From: CAVPGP01 sp963718065
GTDB lineage: Bacteria > Actinomycetota > Thermoleophilia > Gaiellales > Gaiellaceae
DNA: 64,000 nt
Assembly (NCBI GenBank): GCA_963718065.1
Contig: CAVQYE010000013.1
Coordinates: 115,134-179,133, forward strand
Direction of reading: 5' to 3'
Part shown: piece after piece, positions 33,094-41,879 of the stretch
Numbering within the stretch: the first letter of the stretch is position 1
How the letters are laid out: every line of letters starts with the position of its first letter
Notes under the pieces: generated by a model
What the model saw: only the letters and a program-made list of their open reading frames with translations
Told to the model about the DNA's origin: nothing
The model's database searches: none
Position numbers and translations under genes: made by a program

Positions 33094-35885
33094 GTGCCCG
33101 GCACCTTCAGGAAGGCGATGCCTCTCGGCGCAGCCGGCCCGAGCTGAGTCGGCCACGCGCTCAGGTCGACGAGGCCACCCGGCTTCGCCGGGAATGTCGA
33201 GAAGAACTGGCGCTGGTTCTCCCAGAAGTTGAGGGTCCTGCCGCGTACGGACGACGGCAGCAAGATCGAGAAGCGGCCCGCTGCGTCCGGCCAGTGCTCC
33301 GCCAGCGGCTTGATCACTCCGCCCGGGCCAGAGGCGCCGATGACGAGCCCTTCGTAGACCGCGCCGGCGTACGAGGTGGGCTTCTGGATCGTGTACCTGC
33401 CACCGGAACCGAGGGAGATGTCCATCGTGTGGCTCCGCAGGCGGTCGAACGGGGCGTTCGTGCCCGTCACCCCGCCGTACGACGTTCCGCCCGAGGCGAC
33501 GCCGACGCTGAGCGAGACGGGATTGGCGTCGGTCTCGTCGGAGGCGGCGAAGAACGAGGTGTAGTGGCCGTTGGCGTCGGTCGCCGAGGAGAAGGTCCAG
33601 AAGTCGCGGTCCTGCGTCCGGGTGACCACGACAGCGTTCTGCACCGGCTTCCCCGCGGCGTCCGTGATCGTGCCCTTCAGCTGGTAGGTGTAGAGGACGA
33701 CCGGCGGCGGCGCGCTGCCTCGTGAGTCGCGCACGCGACCGGTGACGAGGACGTTGCCGCCCTTGACGATCTTCGACTGCAGGTCGTCGATCCGGTAGCC
33801 GACGCTGAAGCCGCCCGCAGCCGAGAGCAGCGCGGTTCGCTGGGCGTCCGTCAAGCGCTTCCCTCGCACCGTGGCCTGCGTCACGCCCGTGACCCGCGCC
33901 GCGTGGCGGCTCGCGACCGTCATGTCGACGTCGTAGTGGAAGCTCCCGTCCGCGGCGGTCGCCCGCGGGACCTGGAAGCTGTCGACGGTGACGCGCGCGC
34001 CGGCGACGGGTGCCCCGCCGAGCATGACGCGGCCGGTGACGTCCCGGACGTTGGAGGAGTTGGCGTCCCACGGCTGGACGACGAGACCGCCCTGGGTGAG
34101 CACCCGCTGGCCGGCGGAGACGGCCGCCTTGTGCGCGGCGCGATGCACCGCCTGCGGCGTGCGCTGCACCGGCGGGACAGCGGCTTGCCGGGCGCCCGCG
34201 AGCGTCAGCGGCAGCACCGGCGGCGGCGACTCCTTCGTCGAGCCGCCGAGCGCGAACACCTGCAGCTCACTGGCGGTGCCGCCGCCTGACGAGGTCGGCG
34301 TGCCGCCCGAGGTGATCGCGATGTACTGCTTGCCGTCGACGGAGTAGATCGATGCTCCGCCCGCGATCTGATGGCCGGTCTGGAACGTCCAGAGCACCTT
34401 GCCGGTTTTGAGGTCGAAGGCCCGGAAGACGCCGTCGCCGCCGCCGGCGAAGCCGAGGCCGCTCGCTGTCGTGCTGACCCCGCCGCGCTCGGGCTCAGGC
34501 GTCGTCACTTTCCAGACGCGGCGACCGGTGTTGATGTCGATGGCGCTGATCGACCCGTGGTCGTGCCAGCCGGGGAGCACCTGGCCGAAGTTCCCGTTCG
34601 CGAGGCCGAGGAAGACGTCGCCGAGGACACGCTTGCGCTTCTTCTGCGTCGGCGTGAGCTTGACCTGGATGTCGACCGCCGCAGTCTCGGCGGCACCGTT
34701 GAAGACGTAGTTCGTCTTCGGGTCGTAGGACGCGGGCGAATAGTTGACGCCGCCGAGCGACGACGGGAAGACGGCCACCGGCTTGCCCGGCTGCAGCCTC
34801 GGGTGCTCGGTGCGGTCGACGACCTTCACCCGCTGATAGATCGGCTGGCCCGAGCGCGCGTCGTACGCGAACCAGACGCCCTCCATCGTCGCCACCGAGA
34901 CGATGCGGCGCGTCTTGCCGCCGATCTTGCCGGTGTAGACCATCGGCGGCTGCGCGGTGTCGTACGACCATTCGTTGTGCGCCAGCTGCTGCTGCCACCA
35001 CTTCATCCGCCCGGTGCCGAGGTCGACGGCGATGAGCGAGTCGGCGCGAGGATTCGACCCGGGGCGGATCGCCGGGTAGTAGAGCGGCGTCGCCGAGCCC
35101 GTGCCGAAGTAGAGCGTGTTGGTCGACGTGTCGACGGTCGTCGGCGTCCAGACCACGCCGCCGCCGACGAGGCGCCCGAACCGGCGCCAGCTCGTTCCCT
35201 GCGGCGGGATCGTCCAGAACGGGTTCGACCAGGCCGGGGTCAGATCGGTGTGGTACGCCATCACGAAGCCGCGCACGCCGTACTCGGAGCCGGCGGCGCC
35301 GAGGATCAGCCGGTGGTTCGCGCAGATCGGAGCGCTCGTCTCGGAATAGCCGTAGCTCGACGACGCACCGGGAACCGCCTTCGCGATCGGGACGCGCCGC
35401 TCCAGCTGGCCCGTGGCGGGATCGAGCGAGACGATCGTCATGTTCAGCGTCAGCAGGAAGACATGGCCGTCGCAGAGGGCGACGCCGCGGTTGGCGACGA
35501 TGCCGAAGTTGCGGAAGACGGCGACGTCGTCGGGCGCCCAGCGCCACTTCACCTTGCCCGTGGTCGCGTCGAGCGCGAAGACGTTGTTGTCGTTCGTGGA
35601 CATGTACAGCGTTCCGTCCTTGACGACGGGAAACGACTGCTGGCCGCGGCGGATCGACGGGTCGATGGCGCGGAAGTCGACGGTGAAGACGCGCCCGAGC
35701 TGGGCGACGTTGTCCTTCGTGATCTGGGTCAGCGGCGAGTGCCGGTTCTCGTCGGGCGTGTTGCCGAACCCGCCCCAGCCGACGTCGCCGGCGGCGCCTG
35801 TGCGCGCGGCGGCGGCGGTGAGCAGGATTCCCGAAATGCCCGCGACGACCAGTACAGCGAGCGCCTTGAGGGGGAGGCGCGTCAT
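33090..35885 (-). CDS. Secreted PQQ-type dehydrogenase with C-terminal Ig-like regulatory domains
   Basis: 931 residues. Signal peptide 1-27, then an eight-bladed quinoprotein propeller to about 555 (blade motifs such as FALDATTGKVKWRW, SLIAVDLGTGRMKWW, VFRAFDLKTGKVLWTF), then about 370 residues holding two carboxypeptidase-regulatory-like domains (DVTGRVMLGGAPVAGARVTV; LKGTITDAAGKPVQNAVV). At the usual catalytic site the sequence is HNEWSYDTAQ: the position normally Asp is Ser, while the Asp two residues later is kept, so activity is uncertain. Its start overlaps the stop of the VWA gene (ATGA), making it the last gene of the MxaRSACKL-like operon and the likely client of those factors. Confidence 0.88.
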   Translation of the reverse strand: MTRLPLKALAVLVVAGISGILLTAAAARTGAAGDVGWGGFGNTPDENRHSPLTQITKDNVAQLGRVFTVDFRAIDPSIRRGQQSFPVVKDGTLYMSTNDNNVFALDATTGKVKWRWAPDDVAVFRNFGIVANRGVALCDGHVFLLTLNMTIVSLDPATGQLERRVPIAKAVPGASSSYGYSETSAPICANHRLILGAAGSEYGVRGFVMAYHTDLTPAWSNPFWTIPPQGTSWRRFGRLVGGGVVWTPTTVDTSTNTLYFGTGSATPLYYPAIRPGSNPRADSLIAVDLGTGRMKWWQQQLAHNEWSYDTAQPPMVYTGKIGGKTRRIVSVATMEGVWFAYDARSGQPIYQRVKVVDRTEHPRLQPGKPVAVFPSSLGGVNYSPASYDPKTNYVFNGAAETAAVDIQVKLTPTQKKRKRVLGDVFLGLANGNFGQVLPGWHDHGSISAIDINTGRRVWKVTTPEPERGGVSTTASGLGFAGGGDGVFRAFDLKTGKVLWTFQTGHQIAGGASIYSVDGKQYIAITSGGTPTSSGGGTASELQVFALGGSTKESPPPVLPLTLAGARQAAVPPVQRTPQAVHRAAHKAAVSAGQRVLTQGGLVVQPWDANSSNVRDVTGRVMLGGAPVAGARVTVDSFQVPRATAADGSFHYDVDMTVASRHAARVTGVTQATVRGKRLTDAQRTALLSAAGGFSVGYRIDDLQSKIVKGGNVLVTGRVRDSRGSAPPPVVLYTYQLKGTITDAAGKPVQNAVVVTRTQDRDFWTFSSATDANGHYTSFFAASDETDANPVSLSVGVASGGTSYGGVTGTNAPFDRLRSHTMDISLGSGGRYTIQKPTSYAGAVYEGLVIGASGPGGVIKPLAEHWPDAAGRFSILLPSSVRGRTLNFWENQRQFFSTFPAKPGGLVDLSAWPTQLGPAAPRGIAFLKVPGT

Positions 35886-36922
35886 CGAATCGCCAATCCT
35901 ATTCCAGCCTCGCCGCCCCGGCTAGATCCGCTCAGCCTAGATCGGAGCCGCTCGAGCGCGGGCCAGGCGGCGACTGCCGCCAGCAAGAGCAGCGCCAGGG
36001 CGATCAGGTACGGGGCGAGCGGTGTCTGCGTGCGCGTCGTGCCGGCGGCGGCGACCGTCGGACCGTTTCCGACGGCGCGCTCGAGAAAGTTCGCGCCGGC
36101 TCCGAGGTCGCCCTCCTCGACGGCGCGGCCGCGGGTGGCCTGCGCCAGTGCCGCGAGCGACTCGGCGCCCGTCGGGTCGGGGCGGTACGCGGGCTCGCGC
36201 TTCGCGCCGCGGTAGATCGCCTCGCCGGGCTGCCAGAAGCGGACGGTCAGGAGCTTGTAGCCGGGCGGAGCGCCGAAGGTCCGTGCGACGGCGGCGGTGT
36301 CGGTGGCGACGCTCTCTCCGTCGGTCAGGAGAACCACGACGCGGGTCTTCGCGGCCGGTGCGAAGTAGCCACCGGCCGGGATCGCCGCCAGCGCGCCGAA
36401 GCTCGTCGCGCGCACGCTGGTCGTGCTCGGCGGCGGCGACTCGATCGCGACGGCCCGCGACACGACTGCGTCGAACCCCGCCTCGTCGGCGACCGGGAGC
36501 AGGTCCGGCAGGACGCGGTCCGTCAGCGTGGCGACTCCCGACTCGACCTGGGGGATCGCTGCGCGCAGGCGGGACGCCGCGGCTGTCGCCCGGTCGAGCC
36601 GCGTCGGGCCGTTCGCGGATCCGGAGGCGCCCATCGAGCGAGACGTGTCGATCACGAAGAGCGCCTGGGCATCGCCGCGGACGCGGCGGCTCGACTCGCT
36701 CGTCAGCACCGGCTGGGCCGCTGCCAGCCCGACGAGGACGATCGCGCCCGCGAGCGCGGCAACCCGTGCCATCCCGAGGCGTGACGGGGCCGGGAGCCGG
36801 AGCTCACGGCGAATCGACTCTGTCCGCGACCGCCCCGAGAGTGCCGCCGCGATCGGGAGGAGCGCCGCCAGGCAGACGACCGCGGCGCTGGGAGTGAGCA
36901 GCGAGAAGGAGGCGGCGATCAC
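35882..36922 (-). CDS. VWA domain membrane protein (MxaL-like position)
   Basis: 346 residues from the GTG at 36922, 2 nt after the preceding stop. N-terminal helices (LLTPSAAVVCLAALLPIAAAL; ARVAALAGAIVLVGLAAAQPV), a VWA domain with MIDAS DTSRSM and third motif VVLLTDGES, and a C-terminal helix (LAPYLIALALLLLAAVAAWP) near 315-335. In methylotrophs MxaC and MxaL are such VWA proteins needed to insert calcium into methanol dehydrogenase. Here it is directly coupled to a PQQ dehydrogenase gene. Confidence 0.85.
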   Translation of the reverse strand: MIAASFSLLTPSAAVVCLAALLPIAAALSGRSRTESIRRELRLPAPSRLGMARVAALAGAIVLVGLAAAQPVLTSESSRRVRGDAQALFVIDTSRSMGASGSANGPTRLDRATAAASRLRAAIPQVESGVATLTDRVLPDLLPVADEAGFDAVVSRAVAIESPPPSTTSVRATSFGALAAIPAGGYFAPAAKTRVVVLLTDGESVATDTAAVARTFGAPPGYKLLTVRFWQPGEAIYRGAKREPAYRPDPTGAESLAALAQATRGRAVEEGDLGAGANFLERAVGNGPTVAAAGTTRTQTPLAPYLIALALLLLAAVAAWPALERLRSRLSGSSRGGEAGIGLAIR

Positions 36923-36924
36923 CT

Positions 36925-37530
36925 TCAGTAACCCCGTCCGGGTGTCCCCGCGCCGGCGCCCCGCCGCCCCGCGGCGCCGGTCCCGGCCCCCGGCTGCGCC
37001 CCGGTCCGGGTCCCGTGCGCCGCGGTCAGCCTGAGCAGCAGCTCCAGGTCGAACTTCGCCGGCTCGGCCGACGGGTCGGCGCGGATCGCGTCCGCGAAGT
37101 CGGCTGCGGCAGCCTCCAGCTGGCTCTGCTCCGCGCCCCGCGCCACCGCCCGGAACGCGAGCACGCCGAGCAGCGTCCTCGCCTGAGCTGCGCGGCGGCG
37201 CTTCGCTCCGCGGGCGACGGCCTCCAGTGCGTCCTGCGCGCGCGCCCGCTGCGTTTGCACGCCGAGCGCGTTGTCGAGCCGAACTGTGACGCCGGCCGTC
37301 GACCGATAGAGCTGAAGCGCCCGCCGCAGCGAGACGTCGTCGTGCACCCCGAGCAGGCCCTCCGCCAGGCCGTCGACCCGCGGGGAAGGTGTCCAGTCGG
37401 CGCGGGCCGGCGCCGCCGCGTAGAGGGCGTCGCCGCTCTCGACCGAGTCGTGCCACGAGCGCACATCCGCCGCGACGAGCGCGGCGAAGACCGCAAGCAC
37501 GAGCAGTCCTAGTGAAGCGAGGAGGCGCAT
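36925..37530 (-). CDS. Membrane-anchored helical protein (MxaK-like position)
   Basis: 201 residues from the ATG at 37530 (GTG at 37533 is an alternative). One N-terminal helix (LLASLGLLVLAVFAALVAADV), then repeated amphipathic helices of TPR-like character (LRRALQLYRSTAG, AQARTLLGVLAFRAV, AAADFADAIRADPSAEPAKFDLELLLRL), then a Gly/Ala/Thr-rich tail. MxaK of methylotrophs is likewise a short one-helix protein between two VWA genes. The match is by position and architecture, not by clear sequence identity. Confidence 0.75.
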   Translation of the reverse strand: MRLLASLGLLVLAVFAALVAADVRSWHDSVESGDALYAAAPARADWTPSPRVDGLAEGLLGVHDDVSLRRALQLYRSTAGVTVRLDNALGVQTQRARAQDALEAVARGAKRRRAAQARTLLGVLAFRAVARGAEQSQLEAAAADFADAIRADPSAEPAKFDLELLLRLTAAHGTRTGAQPGAGTGAAGRRGAGAGTPGRGY

Positions 37531-37535
37531 CACGC

Positions 37536-38351
37536 TCAGCCGCTCCCCCATTCGAGCCGCGGTGCCCAGGCCTCGGCCGACGCCAGGGCTGCCGCGGCGA
37601 TCACGGCGAGCAGGACGATCGCCCACGGGAAGGACGTCGAGTCGCGCGCCGGCTGCTGGGCCCGCGTCGGCGCCTCGACGACGGCCGGCGCGGGCGAGAG
37701 CAGGCGGCGGAACAGCGCCAGGTCGGCCGGCTGCGGGCTCAGGCCGACGATCCGGACCGGGACGCGGTCACGACGGTAGGCGAGCAGGATCGCCGCGAGG
37801 CGGTTCACGTCGCCGGGGTCGTCCTCGAGGTCGCTGACGAGGACGACGCTCGCCGGCCGCGCTTTGCCGGCGACGGCGATCGTGTGCGCGAGGGTCAGTC
37901 CCGCGGAGATCTTCGTGCCTGCGCTGAACGAGCTCTGCCACGGGTTCGGCGGGAAGATCGGCGCGAAGCCCGGCCGCGTCTGCTTCGGCAGCGTGAAGTA
38001 GCGGACGAGCGGCGCGAGGTCGGCCGCGGGAGTGCCGGGCGGGAGGGCTTCGTAGGCCTGATCGGAGAAGACGACGAGCCCGAAGCGGCCGCCGCTGCGC
38101 GTCAGCGAGGTGAGCGTCGCGCCGATCCGCGAATACGTGTCGGACGAGATGCTGGCCGACACGTCCAGCACGAGCACGTTGTCGGCGTGGCTGTCGATGG
38201 GGACGATCGTCTGCGCGTGCGGGTGTCGCGAGACGAGGAACGCAGCGACGAGGGCGCCGACGGCGATTGCCGCGAGCACGACACGGACGGCGAGGGTGAC
38301 GCGAGCGGCCCCGTTCAGCGCCGGCGCATCGGTGAGCGGGATCGCGCTCAC
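37536..38351 (-). CDS. VWA domain membrane protein (MxaC-like position)
   Basis: 271 residues. A membrane helix at 20-40, a VWA domain with MIDAS DVSASI and third motif VVLVSDLEDD, and a C-terminal helix (SFPWAIVLLAVIAAAALASA). GTG start overlaps the stop of the preceding gene by 4 nt. It pairs with the second VWA protein two genes downstream, as MxaC pairs with MxaL. Confidence 0.83.
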   Translation of the reverse strand: MSAIPLTDAPALNGAARVTLAVRVVLAAIAVGALVAAFLVSRHPHAQTIVPIDSHADNVLVLDVSASISSDTYSRIGATLTSLTRSGGRFGLVVFSDQAYEALPPGTPAADLAPLVRYFTLPKQTRPGFAPIFPPNPWQSSFSAGTKISAGLTLAHTIAVAGKARPASVVLVSDLEDDPGDVNRLAAILLAYRRDRVPVRIVGLSPQPADLALFRRLLSPAPAVVEAPTRAQQPARDSTSFPWAIVLLAVIAAAALASAEAWAPRLEWGSG

Positions 38352-39244
38352 GGCTCCACGCTCCGTTCGACCTCGTGCACGAGCTCCGCAACGGCGGTCC
38401 CGTCAGGCTTCGGCCTCGACCACGCGAGGTCGCTGGCCGCGGTGGCGAGCCCGCGGTCGCGATCGCCGAGAATGCGCGCGACAAGGCCGACGGCACGCCG
38501 CCGGTCCGGTGCGGGCCGCGCCTCCGCTTCGCGCGCGAGCCGCAGCGCGCGGGCCAGGGCGCCGTCGGCCGGGACAGGCCCGCTTCGCCGCAGCCTGCGC
38601 AGGACCTCCCATGTCGCGAGCGCGATTCCGGCGACCGCCGCCATCACAGCCAGCAGGTCGAGGAGAAGTGCCAGCGTCGAGGCCGAGAGCCGATAGTCGG
38701 GCGCGGGCGGTGTCGTGTCGGCCTGGAACGGCGGCTTCGCCCGCGCGACGTCGGCTGCGGTCACGCGCCCGCCGATCTGGAGCGTGGGCCAGGCCGCCGC
38801 CGCGTGGAGGCCGCCGCCGCCGCGGCGCTTCGCGTCGGCTGCGACAGCCGGCAGCTCGAGCCGCTGCGCTCCCTTGTCGGCGACGCACCGGTCCGAGAGG
38901 CACGCGACGGGGCTCTCGTAGGAGACGACGACGAGCCGCCCCCGCGTCGTCATCGTCACCCGGGTCGTCCCGAGTGGCGTCAGCGGCGCCAGGCTGTCGA
39001 CGAGGTGCAAGCTGCCCGGGTCGACGGCGTCTCGGTCGAGCAGGACGACGACCTTCGCCGTCACGGGGTCCCCGAACTGGACTGCCGCGGGGGAGAACGA
39101 CGCGCGCACCGACAGTGGCGATGCCGGCGTCACGGACGACGTCGAGCCCGTGTGCCCGACGAGGACGATGACGACGGCTGCCAGCACTGCGACTGTGGCC
39201 GCGATTCCGGCTGCGATCCAGGCCCGCGCGCTCAACGAGCCCAC
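38348..39244 (-). CDS. Membrane protein with extracytoplasmic beta domain (MxaA-like position)
   Basis: About 298 residues from the GTG at 39244 (TTG at 39235 is an alternative with TTGA overlap). An N-terminal helix (AWIAAGIAATVAVLAAVVIVLV), an extracytoplasmic beta-rich region (SVRASFSPAAVQFGDPVTAKVVV...) with a Cys pair in VACLSDRCVAD, a second helix near 205-230 (LALLLDLLAVMAAVAGIAL), then a cytoplasmic helical tail. MxaA has a similar periplasmic-domain/helix layout. The assignment is by order and architecture. Confidence 0.75.
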   Translation of the reverse strand: MGSLSARAWIAAGIAATVAVLAAVVIVLVGHTGSTSSVTPASPLSVRASFSPAAVQFGDPVTAKVVVLLDRDAVDPGSLHLVDSLAPLTPLGTTRVTMTTRGRLVVVSYESPVACLSDRCVADKGAQRLELPAVAADAKRRGGGGLHAAAAWPTLQIGGRVTAADVARAKPPFQADTTPPAPDYRLSASTLALLLDLLAVMAAVAGIALATWEVLRRLRRSGPVPADGALARALRLAREAEARPAPDRRRAVGLVARILGDRDRGLATAASDLAWSRPKPDGTAVAELVHEVERSVEP

Positions 39245-40158
39245 CGTCCGCGACGCCGGTCCTCGGCCCATTCGAGAAATGCCCGGTCGACCTCGAAGGG
39301 TTCGCTCGTCCCGAGCACGACGGCGCGCAGCCCGAGTGCCTCGAGCCCGGTGAGCAGCCGCCGGAGGCGATCCGCGTTTGCCGCCCGCCTCGCCGCCGCC
39401 TGCCGGCGACTCAGCCTCACGAGGCGAACCGCGCCCGTGCGGGGATCCGCCACCGGTACCGCAGCGGAGCCGACCTGCGGGAAGCTCTGCTCCCAGACCG
39501 GATCCTGGATCACGACGGGCACGAGGTCCCAACCGTGCGCCGCCGCCTCCAGCCAGCGCGAGCTCTCGAAGGGTGCGAGGAAATCGGAGAGCACGAAGAC
39601 GAAGCTGCCGGCCGGAAGGACTGTGCGATGCCCGCCGAGGAACGTGATGGCGCGGTCGAGGTTGTCCTCCGGTGCGTCGAACGGCGTCTCGTCACTCTCG
39701 CGTTCGGCGATCAGCCGCGGCCGGTCGCGGCGACCGGGCGGCATCCAGGCCGGCTCGCCGCCTGCGAGGTCGAGCGAGGCGATGTCCGCGCGGGCCACCA
39801 CGGCGCTCGCCACGATCGACGTCACGGCCTCTCGCACGGCGTGGCGCTTGGACAGCCACGGCAGCGGCGGCGGGTAGAGGCCCATCGCCGGCCGGCGGTC
39901 GACGACGAGCGCGACCCGCGGCGCCTCATCCGAGGCGCGATCGCGGACGATGAACTCGTCGCCCCCCGTGGCGGCCGAGAGGCGCGCCGAGGCGAACCAG
40001 TCGATCGTGGCGACGGGGTCGCCGGGGGCGTAGGGGCGGGAGCCGATCACCTCGCTGCCGTGTCCACGGCGGCGGCTCGGCAGATCGCCCATCGGCAGCC
40101 CGGTCAGCCGCCGGCGCCGCGGCACGAGCGGGAACGTTCGCCGCTCGGCCGTCGCCAC
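39232..40158 (-). CDS. DUF58 domain protein (MxaS-like)
   Basis: 308 residues, cytoplasmic. The DUF58 signature is SRPYAPGDPVATIDWFASARLSA, followed by a degenerate VWA-like core (ALVVDRRPAMG; FVFVLSDFLAPFE). GTG start lies 4 nt after the MoxR stop. MxaS of methylotrophs is the DUF58 member of the methanol dehydrogenase maturation set. Confidence 0.85.
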   Translation of the reverse strand: MATAERRTFPLVPRRRRLTGLPMGDLPSRRRGHGSEVIGSRPYAPGDPVATIDWFASARLSAATGGDEFIVRDRASDEAPRVALVVDRRPAMGLYPPPLPWLSKRHAVREAVTSIVASAVVARADIASLDLAGGEPAWMPPGRRDRPRLIAERESDETPFDAPEDNLDRAITFLGGHRTVLPAGSFVFVLSDFLAPFESSRWLEAAAHGWDLVPVVIQDPVWEQSFPQVGSAAVPVADPRTGAVRLVRLSRRQAAARRAANADRLRRLLTGLEALGLRAVVLGTSEPFEVDRAFLEWAEDRRRGRWAR

Positions 40159-40162
40159 TTCT

Positions 40163-41167
40163 CTAGGCGTCCCAGTTCGGGGCCGGCGGCGGGGCGATCG
40201 CGAGGCATTGCTCCCGGATCCGCGCCAGCGCCTCGTCCCGGCCGAGCGCCCGCATGTCGGCCAGGAAGCTCGTCGTCAGCAGCAGGCGATGGCCGAGCAC
40301 CGGCAGGAAGAGATGCTCGACGTCCTCGGGCACGACGTGGTCGCGCCCGTGCAGGAGCGCCCACGCGCGTGCGGTGCGCTCGAGCGTCAGGCTGCCGCGC
40401 ACCGAGGCGCCGGTCGAGACACCTTCCGCGTCCCGCGTCGCCCGCACGATGTCGACGGTCCACCGTAGGAGCAGCTCGTCGATGTAGACGTCCTCCACTG
40501 CGCCGAGCAGCGCGCGGACCTCGTCCGCCGAGACCGCCGGCTTCAGCGCCTGGAGCGGATGACCGTGGCGCTGGGCGAGGACGATCGAGACCTCGTCTTC
40601 CCGCTCCGGATAGCCGAGTCCCGAGCGGAGCGCGAAGCGGTCGAGCTGCGCCTCGGGAAGGGGGAACGTGCCCTCCTGCTCGATCGGGTTCTCCGTCGCG
40701 ATGACGAGGAACGGCTCCGGGAGCTTCCGCGTCACGCCGTCCACGGTCACCTGCCGCTCGGCCATCGCCTCGAGCAACGCCGACTGCGTCCGCGGCATGG
40801 CGCGGTTGATCTCGTCGACGAGGACGATCGTCGCGAAGATCGGCCCGGCCCGGAACTCGAAGTCGCGCGTCTGCTGGTTGTAGATCGAGAGACCGGTGAC
40901 GTCGGTCGGCTGCAGGTCAGGCGTGCACTGGATGCGGGCGAAGCTCGCACCCTCGATCGACTGCGCGATCGCACGGGCAAGAATCGTCTTCGCGGTGCCG
41001 GGAACGTCCTCGAGCAGCACATGGCCTCCCGACACGAGGGCCGAGAGCACCAGGGCGATCTCCTCGCGCTTCCCGATCACCACCTGCTCGACGTTCGCGA
41101 GCAGGCGGCGCGCCGTCTCGTGGACGGGGTTCGCCTCGTCCCCGATCGTCGGCTCGCTCGCTTGCAC
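40163..41167 (-). CDS. MoxR-family AAA+ ATPase (MxaR-like)
   Basis: About 334 residues from the GTG at 41167 (a TTG sits one codon earlier). Walker A EDVPGTAKT, Walker B VLVDEINRAM, sensor ATENPIEQEGTFPLPEAQ, arginine-finger stretch DRFALR. It opens the seven-gene run MoxR, DUF58, membrane protein, VWA, helical protein, VWA, PQQ dehydrogenase. A ~100-bp AT-richer gap (41168-41270) separates it from the divergent AOC-barrel-like genes and should hold both promoters. Confidence 0.92.
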   Translation of the reverse strand: MQASEPTIGDEANPVHETARRLLANVEQVVIGKREEIALVLSALVSGGHVLLEDVPGTAKTILARAIAQSIEGASFARIQCTPDLQPTDVTGLSIYNQQTRDFEFRAGPIFATIVLVDEINRAMPRTQSALLEAMAERQVTVDGVTRKLPEPFLVIATENPIEQEGTFPLPEAQLDRFALRSGLGYPEREDEVSIVLAQRHGHPLQALKPAVSADEVRALLGAVEDVYIDELLLRWTVDIVRATRDAEGVSTGASVRGSLTLERTARAWALLHGRDHVVPEDVEHLFLPVLGHRLLLTTSFLADMRALGRDEALARIREQCLAIAPPPAPNWDA

Positions 41168-41270
41168 CAAACCGGCTAAAGCGTATCGCTCAGCGTGGCG
41201 TCAATCCCGTACCACTGGGCGAGACCGTCATAAGGTTTTTGGCCTTTCTCTCGCGCTACTGTTGTAAGTG

Positions 41271-41879
41271 ATGTCCCTCAGAGGTGCGCCGGCAAGCCCA
41301 GGTAAGCGTGTGGTTCGGTCCGGCTGGAGCGGCCGGGCCTGCAACCGCGGTCGCGAGGCGGGTTTCCTCGGCGCCGTCTGTGGGCTGGTCGTTGCGTCGG
41401 TCTTCGTTGCGGGTGCCGGCGCGACCGGCAACCAGGTGGTGACCGTTTACAGCGTCGCGACCGGGCTGCAGTACATCAACACCGCGGACGATCGGGCGCG
41501 CGGAAAGGCCAATCACCCTCTCGACAGCTCGGCCAGCAAGCTGTGGCCAAAGAGCTCCGGAAGCAGGCGCGGGCCTTTCGCAGGCGACGTCGCCGTCTAT
41601 GCCATGAAGCTGTACAGCAACCCGACCTTGAAGCGACCTGCGGGTTCGGGCGTGTACACCTGCTACTTCAACTATGACCGGCACGCCCTCTGCCGGGCGT
41701 ACTACAAGCTCGCGGCCGGGGGCACGCTCGTGGCCTCTGGACCCGTCGACTTCAAGAGCTCGGGGTTCACGATCGTCGTAACCGGGGGCACGGCGAAGTA
41801 CCTCGGTGTCCGAGGCGAGGCCAAGGTCGTCGCCGCCGCGCGCCACGCTCAGAGGATCGACTTCAAGTTGATCGGATGA
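41271..41879 (+). CDS. Secreted AOC-barrel (allene oxide cyclase/dirigent-like) protein 1
   Basis: About 202 residues from the ATG at 41271 (GTG at 41268 is possible). A long basic N-terminus precedes a hydrophobic export segment (FLGAVCGLVVASVFVAGAGA). The mature domain shares with the next two genes the pattern VYSVATGLQYINTADDRARG, GDVAVYAMKLYSN, GSGVYTCYFNY, VVTGGTAKYLG and ends in KLIG. The pattern fits the eight-stranded barrel of allene oxide cyclase or dirigent proteins, which in bacteria have no settled role. Overlaps the next gene by 4 nt. Confidence 0.75.
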   Translation: MSLRGAPASPGKRVVRSGWSGRACNRGREAGFLGAVCGLVVASVFVAGAGATGNQVVTVYSVATGLQYINTADDRARGKANHPLDSSASKLWPKSSGSRRGPFAGDVAVYAMKLYSNPTLKRPAGSGVYTCYFNYDRHALCRAYYKLAAGGTLVASGPVDFKSSGFTIVVTGGTAKYLGVRGEAKVVAAARHAQRIDFKLIG

